From Gemmatimonadota bacterium (GTDB lineage Bacteria > Gemmatimonadota > Gemmatimonadetes > Palauibacterales > Palauibacteraceae): a DNA stretch of 8,438 nucleotides. Below the pieces are notes generated by a model. That model made no database searches. It was given only the letters and a program-made list of their open reading frames with translations, and had not been told where the DNA came from. How positions within the stretch are numbered: the first letter of the stretch is position 1; each line of letters starts with the position of its first letter. The DNA lies in contig JARFPW010000218.1 in the NCBI GenBank assembly GCA_029288095.1, forward strand, positions 1-8,438. The letters run 5' to 3'. Shown in pieces: positions 1-6,073 of this stretch. Both the position numbers and the translations under genes were made by a program.

Positions 1-716
1 GGCTCAGCGGCATCATGCACGCGTCGCCTCCCACGGACTTGCAGCAGACGGACACGTACTTCATCGTCGCGCACTTCCACTACGTCCTGTTCGGCGGAAC
101 CATGTTCGCGCTGTTCGCCGGACTTTACTACTGGATACCGAAAGTCACCGGTCGGCTGCTACATGAGGGCATGGGGAAGCTGCACTTCTGGCTCATGTTC
201 CTGTCGTTCAATCTGACGTTCTTTCCGATGCACTTCCTCGGCATGAATGGCATGCCCAGGCGGACTTTCACCTACCTGTCCGATCTCGGGTTCGACGCTA
301 TGAACCTGGCCTCTACGGTCGGCTCGTTCGTGCTCGGAGCCTCGATGCTCATCTTCGTGTGGAATCTGCTCCGCAGTTTCCGCCGGGGGGCTCCAGCCGG
401 TCGGAATCCGTGGAATGCGGCAACACTCGAGTGGACCCTGCCGTCGCCACCGCCGCACTACAACTTCCGGACGATCCCCGAGGTGTCCGGCCGTGATCCG
501 CTGTGGAAAGAAGGCGGCTCCGCGATCGACCCGGAGGAGCCGTCGGCACCGGAGCCGGTGATGCCCAGCCCTTCCGGCTGGCCGATTCTGCTCGCGCTTG
601 GGCCGGTCATCTCCGCTGTGGGTGCTTTGCTGTCGAGCCTGATCGTGGTGTTTGTCGGCGTCGCGGTAGTCGTGGCGTCCATCTACGGCTGGGCATTCCA
701 GCCCCTGGAGAGGTGA
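1..716 (+). CDS. ctaD: Cytochrome c oxidase subunit I, C-terminal part (5' truncated by window edge)
   Basis: Catalytic subunit of an A-type haem-copper oxidase, which reduces O2 and pumps protons in the cytoplasmic membrane. The reading frame is open from base 3, with four codons (LSGI) before the first ATG at 15, so the gene begins outside the window. About 237 residues are visible. The helix X motif AHFHYV is encoded near 69-86; by family knowledge its first His (72-74) binds haem a3 and its second (78-80) binds haem a. MPRR (252-263) matches the conserved arginine pair near the haem propionates. A PPPHYNF segment follows the last core helix. The C-terminus then has a polar linker rich in Pro and Glu and a hydrophobic stretch, residues about 188-228 counted from the ATG at 15, long enough for two extra helices. 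Such helices are typical of caa3-type subunit I. The stop is TGA at 714-716. The family call is very secure; the start is not visible. Confidence 0.97.
   Translation, partial: LSGIMHASPPTDLQQTDTYFIVAHFHYVLFGGTMFALFAGLYYWIPKVTGRLLHEGMGKLHFWLMFLSFNLTFFPMHFLGMNGMPRRTFTYLSDLGFDAMNLASTVGSFVLGASMLIFVWNLLRSFRRGAPAGRNPWNAATLEWTLPSPPPHYNFRTIPEVSGRDPLWKEGGSAIDPEEPSAPEPVMPSPSGWPILLALGPVISAVGALLSSLIVVFVGVAVVVASIYGWAFQPLER
707..713 (+). promoter_or_regulatory. Ribosome binding site of ctaE
   Basis: GGAGAGG sits at the end of ctaD, 7 nt before GTG at 721. It supports the GTG start over the in-frame ATG at 739. It also implies that translation of ctaE follows closely on termination of ctaD, whose TGA is at 714-716. 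Confidence 0.7.
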
Positions 717-720
717 GACG

Positions 721-1311
721 GTGGACCATGAGGCCGTGATGGACATGCATTACACGACGACCGGCATCCCGCACCGGAAAGTGCTGATCTGGACCTTCAT
801 CGGTTCAGAGTGCATGCTGTTCGGGTCCCTGATCGCCGCCTACCTGGCATACCGCGGTCGAAGCGTGGTGGGGCCGTATCCGGAAGATCTCCTGAACATA
901 CCGTTCATTACCGTGACCACGTTCGTGCTGCTGATGAGCAGCCTCGCGATGGTGTTGGCGCTGTCTGCCGTACAACGCGGTAATCGGCGCGGAGCGAAGA
1001 TCTGGCTTGCCGCGACTGCCATCCTCGGGTTGATCTTCCTGGGAGGGCAGTACTACGAGTTCTCGCATTTCGTCCACGAAGGTCTCGGCCTCAGCCGCAA
1101 CCTGTTCAGCGCCACCTTCTTCCTGCTCACGGGCACGCACGGCGCTCACGTGACCGTCGGAGTGATCTGGCTCCTGTCTCTGCTGGGCATGGAAATGAAG
1201 GGGAACCTCGGTCCGGAGAAGGCGGAGATCGTGGAGGTAGCGGGACTGTACTGGCACTTCGTCGACGTCGTCTGGATCGTGCTGTTCACCGTCATCTACC
1301 TGCTGGTGTAG
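721..1311 (+). CDS. ctaE: Cytochrome c oxidase subunit III (five-helix type)
   Basis: Non-catalytic core subunit of the haem-copper oxidase, which stabilises subunit I and its proton uptake. The protein is 196 residues with five hydrophobic segments near residues 22-43, 62-84, 92-110, 128-156 and 176-196. Family hallmarks are QYYEF (about 110-114) with its membrane Glu, FFLLTGTHGAHV (about 133-144), and GLYWHFVDVVW (about 175-185). The classical seven-helix subunit III is around 260 residues, so this is the short form that lacks the first two helices. Subunit I in the same operon carries two extra C-terminal helices, which fits the known caa3 arrangement. The GTG start at 721 is chosen for the GGAGAGG 7 nt upstream; ATG at 739 is the alternative. 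It starts 4 bp after the ctaD stop and ends 12 bp before the next gene. Confidence 0.96.
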   Translation: MDHEAVMDMHYTTTGIPHRKVLIWTFIGSECMLFGSLIAAYLAYRGRSVVGPYPEDLLNIPFITVTTFVLLMSSLAMVLALSAVQRGNRRGAKIWLAATAILGLIFLGGQYYEFSHFVHEGLGLSRNLFSATFFLLTGTHGAHVTVGVIWLLSLLGMEMKGNLGPEKAEIVEVAGLYWHFVDVVWIVLFTVIYLLV

Positions 1312-1323
1312 GGGACCGTACCG

Positions 1324-1641
1324 ATGAGTCAGACCCAAACACACGCGCATTCCGAGCCCCACACGAGCAACAAGACCTACGTGCTGGTCGCCGCCGTACT
1401 GGCGATGATCACGGCGGTAGAGGTAATGGTGTTCTACATCGATGCGCTGCGGCCCGTGATCGTGCCCATCCTCGTCGTTCTATCGGCCGCCAAGTTCACG
1501 CTCGTCGTGTCGTTCTTCATGCACCTGAAGTACGACGGCCGCCTGCTCCGAAGTCTGTTCGCCGGGCCTCTGCTGGTGGCGATCGCTATCATTGTCGCGA
1601 TGATGGCGCTCTACGGAGCGTTTGCGGTCGGAGCTGCCTGA
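1324..1641 (+). CDS. ctaF: Cytochrome c oxidase subunit IV (prokaryotic COX4 family)
   Basis: Small accessory subunit of the oxidase, 105 residues, with a short His-rich polar N-terminus and three hydrophobic helices near residues 18-39, 44-65 and 78-103. The segment AKFTLVVSFFMHLKYD (about 56-71) is characteristic of the prokaryotic subunit IV family, also found in CyoD and CtaF proteins. The ATG at 1324 is preceded by AGGGGA (1310-1315) at 8 nt, overlapping the ctaE stop, so the two genes are probably co-translated. It is the last gene of the oxidase block; the next gene converges from the other strand with only 21 bp between the two stops. The symbol ctaF follows Bacillus usage and is assigned by position and family, not by close identity. 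Confidence 0.9.
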   Translation: MSQTQTHAHSEPHTSNKTYVLVAAVLAMITAVEVMVFYIDALRPVIVPILVVLSAAKFTLVVSFFMHLKYDGRLLRSLFAGPLLVAIAIIVAMMALYGAFAVGAA

Positions 1642-1662
1642 GCAGGATTGGTGGGGTGGGGC

Positions 1663-2373
1663 TCAGCCGCCGGGGGTCGAAGCCAGCGCGTACAGGAAGA
1701 GGTTGACACCCATACGGATCGCCAGCTCCCTCGCCGTCTCGGGATCGCCGTGTACCGTCGCGTCTTCCCATCCGTCCCCGAGATCGCTCTCGTAGCTGTA
1801 GAACAGGGCGAGCCGGCCATCCACGAACATCCCGAAGCCCTGTGCTGGTTTGCCATCGTGCTCATGAATCTTCGGTAGCCCATCGGGCAGCTCGTACATG
1901 ATGTTGTAGATCGCGTGGTCGATCGGGACTTCAACGAGCTCCCTGTCCTCGAACAATCGCCGGATCTCGCGACGGAATGACTCGTCCAGACCATAGTTGT
2001 CGTCGACGTGCACAAATCCGCCCGCGGTCAGGTACTCCCGCAACCGAAACAGCTCCTCGTCCGAAAAACTGATGTTACCGTGTCCAGTCACGTACAGATA
2101 AGGGTAGTCGCCAAGATCTGGGTCGGTGAGTTTCACTTCACCGGGGCGCAAGGAAATGCGGAGTTGGGTCCGCTCACTGATTTCTCGCAGGAGATTCGGC
2201 AGGCTCGACGGATTCGCGTACCAGTCACCGCCGCCCTCGTAATGCAGCCGGGCGATCGCGGGAATCGTGGCCGAGGCGGCGCCCGTTGTCTGGGCCGACA
2301 AAGGCACGGACGCCAGCAGGAGCGCCAGGGTGGCCCACAGCAGGGTGGTGGGGCGAAGCATGCAAGCCGTCAT
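1663..2373 (-). CDS. Exported DUF4159 domain protein
   Basis: Protein of unknown function, 236 residues. It has an N-terminal signal peptide: hydrophobic core about residues 10-22 and a likely cut near Ala27 in PLSAQ. The mature part opens with RLHYEGGGDWY (about 42-52), a hallmark of DUF4159. Further family-like motifs are YVTGHG (94-99), GGFVHVDDNYG (118-128), DHAIY (152-156) and a C-terminal stretch with LFYSYESDLGDGWED (about 190-204). DUF4159 domains are thought to have a class I glutamine-amidotransferase-like fold without a proven reaction. The frame stays open upstream to 2490, but that would overlap the preceding gene and put the signal peptide internally. ATG at 2373, after a purine-rich GAAGAGAAG, is preferred. 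It lies 37 bp after the preceding PAP2 gene and is probably the last gene of the operon. Confidence 0.85.
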   Translation of the reverse strand: MTACMLRPTTLLWATLALLLASVPLSAQTTGAASATIPAIARLHYEGGGDWYANPSSLPNLLREISERTQLRISLRPGEVKLTDPDLGDYPYLYVTGHGNISFSDEELFRLREYLTAGGFVHVDDNYGLDESFRREIRRLFEDRELVEVPIDHAIYNIMYELPDGLPKIHEHDGKPAQGFGMFVDGRLALFYSYESDLGDGWEDATVHGDPETARELAIRMGVNLFLYALASTPGG

Positions 2374-2410
2374 TCGTTCTTCTCTTCGGGGTGCAGAGCG
2401 ATCCGATTTG

Positions 2411-3511
2411 TCATGTGCTATCCGGCGGGGCTGCAACGGTTCCGACCGCTCCGAAGTGCGTGTCACGCCACCGGCGTACGATCCATCCACTGAGCTTCCA
2501 GATCAGGACCGTGCCGGCTAAAGCCACGTAACCGTCGATCGCGTAATGCCAGGCCAGGTGGATGGACCCGATGAAGATGAGCACGCCGAAGACCGAGAAC
2601 GCGATCCCGAGCCCCGGGCGCACCCGGAATCCGAGCAGAATCATCAGCACGACCATCGAGATATGCAGGCTGGGCATCGCGGATATGCCTGCACCGTCCG
2701 AGGGCAGGCCGACATAGGTGTTCCAGAGCATCTCCCGCACACGGAACGTCCCCAGAGGCGTCTCGGCATTCACCTCGCGCAGGTAGGCCATCAGAGGCTC
2801 ATACGGATCCGGCGCCTGAGCAATCTCGGCGAAGAATATCGGACCGGCCGAAGAGAGCAGGGTAGCGGCCACGGTTCCCAACAGAATCCAGCACAGGCCG
2901 AACGACAGCAGGAACTGCGATCGAAGTTCATCCCGGGACCCGTGGAGAGCCTGCCAGATGAACGTCATCCAGACCGCGGGAAACCAGAGGTAGTAGACGA
3001 GGTCGATGAACTGCGTCACGACCGGGTCACCGAGCATAGGCTGCAGCGCTACCCAGGGGTGGACGCCGAAATGGACGATACGATCCATATCCATGAACAG
3101 GACATCCAGCGAGAACGGCATCACCTCCGGTATGGCGACCTTGAAGCGCACGAACACCAGAAACCAGATCGGTAACAGTCCACCGACGAGAAGGAAGCTG
3201 AGGATGCGGGCGAGCGGTGTCCTCCTCCTGGCAACTCGGATCCAGCCCCCGACATCGAGTATGCGGCGTTCCGGATCCCTCGCCGCGCGAATGCCTGCGA
3301 GAACTGCCGCAAGTACGAGATACCACGAGGTCATCGTCAGCAGCCATCGCCAGGACGTGGGGATGTCGACTTCGGCGGGGAAGCCGAACAGGGCTTCGAG
3401 AACAAATGCTGTCGCCAAATAGATGGCGATCAGGACATGGAACGGTAGATCGGTCAGCAGCGCCGCCCGCAGAGCGGCCAGCATCCGTCGCAGCGGATCG
3501 AGCAGGCTCAA
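2411..3511 (-). CDS. PAP2-superfamily membrane protein, IPC-synthase-like (copy 1, third in the operon)
   Basis: Polytopic membrane protein of the PAP2_3 group, which contains inositol-phosphorylceramide-synthase-like phosphotransferases and lipid phosphatases; the substrate here is unknown. From the proposed TTG start (3511) it has 366 residues and about eight hydrophobic segments. Active-site motifs visible are SSAGP (220-224), AMPSLH (278-283, the PSxH histidine) and HLAWHYAIDGY (318-328) with its His, His and Asp. A conserved VHFGVHPW lies near 146-153. TTG at 3511 overlaps the upstream TGA by 4 bp (TTGA) and has AGGG 10 nt before it. ATG at 3484, with no clear Shine-Dalgarno, would give 357 residues; ATG at 3568 would overlap the upstream gene by 61 bp. 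Most similar to the PAP2 gene at 6074-7186. Family call good, start uncertain, reaction unknown. Confidence 0.85.
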   Translation of the reverse strand: MSLLDPLRRMLAALRAALLTDLPFHVLIAIYLATAFVLEALFGFPAEVDIPTSWRWLLTMTSWYLVLAAVLAGIRAARDPERRILDVGGWIRVARRRTPLARILSFLLVGGLLPIWFLVFVRFKVAIPEVMPFSLDVLFMDMDRIVHFGVHPWVALQPMLGDPVVTQFIDLVYYLWFPAVWMTFIWQALHGSRDELRSQFLLSFGLCWILLGTVAATLLSSAGPIFFAEIAQAPDPYEPLMAYLREVNAETPLGTFRVREMLWNTYVGLPSDGAGISAMPSLHISMVVLMILLGFRVRPGLGIAFSVFGVLIFIGSIHLAWHYAIDGYVALAGTVLIWKLSGWIVRRWRDTHFGAVGTVAAPPDST

Positions 3512-5004
3512 TTCGCCGGCGCCCTGCGGTACACGGTGGCCACTCCGTCGGCGTAGGTGCGCTCCCATTCCGGATGCAGATCCAGCAGCTGGTTGAGAGG
3601 CTCCGCGCTTTCGAGCAGCGTCCAGCCTACGTCGTAGCGGTCAAGGATCTCGTTCCATCCGGCGTGCCCTTTCACTGCAGCCAGGTAGTCCCGCGACAAC
3701 TCTTCGCCATAGAAGTCCGTCTGCCCATCTATGAATACCGGAATCTCCGGTCTGGCGTAGAGCAGGTATCCGCCCCAGGTGAGCTGATTGAAAATGCGTC
3801 CCGAGGGTTGTACGGATTCCACTGCCTCGACGGGGAATACCCGCGCATCGAAGGTGTAGGTGTCGCGATTAGGTCCGAGAGCGAACCAGATCAGGATCGC
3901 GACCACCACAGAGACCGCACCCGGTCGCAGTCGTCGATCCAAGCGTCCGAAAGCGTCCAGGCGCTCGAGCAGCGTGTTGGGGGAGCCGCGCCCCTGCAGC
4001 GCCTGGTCGATCCACAGGGCCAGCCACGGCAGACTGCAGACCGTGAACAGAGGAATGTTCCGAGCGGAATGGAGCGCAGTCGCCGCAAACAACAGATACA
4101 GGCCCCCCGCCAGCATAGTGACCCGGACGCGCCCCGTCATCCAGAGCGCGGGTCCGGCGAACAGGACCACAAAGAACAGTTTTCCATAGCCCTCGTGAAA
4201 GTCGACCGAACCATACTCCTGAGTGGCGTCAACCAGGAAGTCAATTCCCAGGTAGCCGGTCGTATGCGCCCACAGCCCCGCGCCCGCCGGGTTTACGAAG
4301 CTCAACAAGGCGCAGGCTACGAAGACCAGACTGAGGGGCCGTAGTGCCCTGCGCGGCTCACTAAATTCATCAGACCGGAGCAGCGCCCCCGCCAGAAAAG
4401 CAGCGAGCAGGATGAACCCGATCAGAAAGCCGCCGTGAGAGTTTGCCCACACGAGCATCAGCGGGGGCAGCGGTGCGAGCAGCCATGGCCGACCCGAGTG
4501 AGCAAACCGGATCAGAACGACAGTGAAGATCGCAGCGAACGCCGTGGTGAACAGGTGTGGGCGGGGCAGCAGGTGAACCGATTGCATTAGAAGCGCGAGG
4601 GCGGCGACGATGAAGGCGATCATGCGGCGAGCGCCGAGTCCATCGGCCGCTCTGTATACTCCAACCACGGCTGTCAGATACAGCAGTGCGGACAGCACGA
4701 CCACGCCGGACAACCCGGCCGCGGAATGCACAACCGCGGTGATCACCTCCGACAGCCACTCATAGGGTACAAAGTGCGTACCGCCGCGCGTATGTGAGAA
4801 CAGGTCAACCCGCGGAATCGCTCCGTTATCGAGGATGGTCTTGCCTACCCGTATGTGCCTCCCCACATCGCCGTCCCACGCGAACCACTCGCCGCTGCGA
4901 AACAGAAGGCTGTTCAACAGGGCGGTCAGCCCCAGAAGCGAGCCAAGCGATGGCACGAACCATCGGGCCAGGCCCGTGTCGGTCGTCGCCCTCTCACTGT
5001 TCAT
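3508..5004 (-). CDS. Polytopic membrane protein, GT-C glycosyltransferase-like
   Basis: 498 residues with about ten to twelve hydrophobic segments between residues 15 and 377, then a soluble C-terminal part of about 120 residues. The first large loop carries FAWDGDVGRHI (41-51); an acidic pair in this loop is where GT-C enzymes place their catalytic Asp/Glu. Other conserved-looking motifs are YEWLSEV (81-87), LPRPHLFT (145-152), WANSHGGF (186-193), ARNIPLF (314-320), WGGYLLY (410-416) and IDGQTDFYG (425-433). I recognise this pattern from unnamed GT-C-like bacterial proteins that would transfer sugar from a lipid-phosphate donor on the outer membrane face; donor and acceptor are unknown. The ATG at 5004 overlaps the upstream PAP2 gene by 11 bp and has a strong GGAGG 6 nt before it. 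It lies between PAP2 copies. Membrane topology is secure; enzyme class is inferred. Confidence 0.7.
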   Translation of the reverse strand: MNSERATTDTGLARWFVPSLGSLLGLTALLNSLLFRSGEWFAWDGDVGRHIRVGKTILDNGAIPRVDLFSHTRGGTHFVPYEWLSEVITAVVHSAAGLSGVVVLSALLYLTAVVGVYRAADGLGARRMIAFIVAALALLMQSVHLLPRPHLFTTAFAAIFTVVLIRFAHSGRPWLLAPLPPLMLVWANSHGGFLIGFILLAAFLAGALLRSDEFSEPRRALRPLSLVFVACALLSFVNPAGAGLWAHTTGYLGIDFLVDATQEYGSVDFHEGYGKLFFVVLFAGPALWMTGRVRVTMLAGGLYLLFAATALHSARNIPLFTVCSLPWLALWIDQALQGRGSPNTLLERLDAFGRLDRRLRPGAVSVVVAILIWFALGPNRDTYTFDARVFPVEAVESVQPSGRIFNQLTWGGYLLYARPEIPVFIDGQTDFYGEELSRDYLAAVKGHAGWNEILDRYDVGWTLLESAEPLNQLLDLHPEWERTYADGVATVYRRAPAN

Positions 5005-6067
5005 CCAGCACCTCCGCGTAGCTCACGCGCTGCCCCCACCAACGGACGAAACGCCCACTCATCCACCAGATCCCACATGCTGCGAGAATCCCCACGTAAC
5101 TGTCGATAGCGTAGTGCCAGCCAAGATGGACGGATCCAATCAGAATGACGAATCCAAAAGGAACCAGCACCCAGGCTAGCCAGCGATGCGAGCGGATGCC
5201 GGCGAGCACTACCGCCGTTACGATCGCCAGGTGCATGCTGGGCATGGCCGTCATACCGCCCCACTCCGTATACGAAGACCACAGGCGCTCCTGGTTCGTG
5301 ATCGCGTGCAGCGCGGACTGTTGGTCTACCGAGGCGAGGTAGCTCATCAGTCCCGCGAACGGATCGTCCAGACCGGTGACGCGTCCGAAGAACGCAGGGC
5401 CCGCGGAGGATGTCATGATTGCCAGCGCCGTTCCCAGAATAATCCAAGCGATGCCAAACGTCAGGAGGAACTGGGTGCGAATCGGCTCCCGTCCATGGAC
5501 TGTCTGCCAGATCGCTCCCAGCCACAGCGCAGCAAACCACCCGTATACGTAGACCAGATCGATGAACCGGGTGACAGCAGGATGGCCGACGACTGGTTGC
5601 AGCAACTCCCAGGGCTGATTCCCACCATGAAGAACCGCGTCCAGGCGAGCGAGCGCCGGATCGAGATAGAACGGCTCGAAGATGGTGAGAGCGAGTCGGA
5701 ACCCGTACATGACGTCGAGCAGAGCCGGTAGCGCCACAAAGACCACCAGCGTGCGCACCAGCCTGCCGTGGCCCAGCCAACGCTCGTAGACCCGTCGCCA
5801 CGTCTCGCCGCTGGAAGGTGCTCGCCGTTCGCCGAACACATGGACCGCGATGGCGCCGAGAAGCGTGGCGAACAGATAGAGTCCTACGAGAAGGCCGGGT
5901 ACGACGTAAGTCTCGGTGAGCGACAGGGACGGCGCCCGACCAACGCCTGCCAGCACAACGACTCCGACGACAACGTACACGGCCACCAGCACCGCGAACG
6001 GCGTGTTCTCGTAGAGAGCCCTGCGCATGGCCGCGGCGGCGGACGGACGGCTGATTTCGGCAGCCAT
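4994..6067 (-). CDS. PAP2-superfamily membrane protein, IPC-synthase-like (copy 2, divergent)
   Basis: Second PAP2_3-type membrane protein, 357 residues with about eight hydrophobic segments. Motifs are SSAGP (220-224), AMPSMH (274-279) and HLGWHYAIDSY (314-324), so the presumed catalytic His and Asp residues are all present. The middle region reads LDAVLHGGNQPWELLQP (142-158), whereas copies 1 and 3 share VHFGVHPW there. The N-terminal loop before the third helix is also different, so this copy has diverged most and may use another lipid or head group. The ATG at 6067 lies 6 bp after the stop of the preceding PAP2 gene with no clear Shine-Dalgarno; ATG at 6028 is a less likely alternative because it shortens the N-terminus more than in the other copies. 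Its end overlaps the GT-C-like gene by 11 bp. Family call good; reaction unknown. Confidence 0.86.
   Translation of the reverse strand: MAAEISRPSAAAAMRRALYENTPFAVLVAVYVVVGVVVLAGVGRAPSLSLTETYVVPGLLVGLYLFATLLGAIAVHVFGERRAPSSGETWRRVYERWLGHGRLVRTLVVFVALPALLDVMYGFRLALTIFEPFYLDPALARLDAVLHGGNQPWELLQPVVGHPAVTRFIDLVYVYGWFAALWLGAIWQTVHGREPIRTQFLLTFGIAWIILGTALAIMTSSAGPAFFGRVTGLDDPFAGLMSYLASVDQQSALHAITNQERLWSSYTEWGGMTAMPSMHLAIVTAVVLAGIRSHRWLAWVLVPFGFVILIGSVHLGWHYAIDSYVGILAACGIWWMSGRFVRWWGQRVSYAEVLDEQ
5009..5015 (-). promoter_or_regulatory. Strong ribosome binding site of the GT-C-like gene
   Basis: GGAGGTG on the minus strand, with the GGAGG core 6 nt before the ATG at 5004 and lying inside the end of the preceding PAP2 gene. 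It is the best Shine-Dalgarno in the minus-strand block and fixes the start of this overlapping gene. The PAP2 genes on either side have weak or no visible site. Confidence 0.75.
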
Positions 6068-6073
6068 GACCGG

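Noticed and set aside
159..746. 195-codon minus-strand open frame opposite ctaD.
   Set aside because: The opposite strand encodes a well-conserved oxidase subunit I; this frame is charged, lacks motifs and has no ribosome site I can support.
1638..1666. CTGAGC and GCTCAG inverted repeat spanning the two convergent stop codons, considered as a shared terminator.
   Set aside because: The stem is only 6 bp with a 17 nt loop, there is no T-run on either side, and each arm contains a TGA stop, so the symmetry may be chance.
2374..2490. Longer N-terminus for the DUF4159 protein starting at 2490.
   Set aside because: It would overlap the PAP2 gene by 80 bp, add an Arg-rich 39-residue leader and bury the signal peptide inside the protein.
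3217..4344. 375-codon plus-strand open frame opposite the PAP2 and GT-C-like genes.
   Set aside because: Its predicted product is polar and rich in Arg, Gln and Ser with no motif, the usual antisense image of a membrane protein gene.
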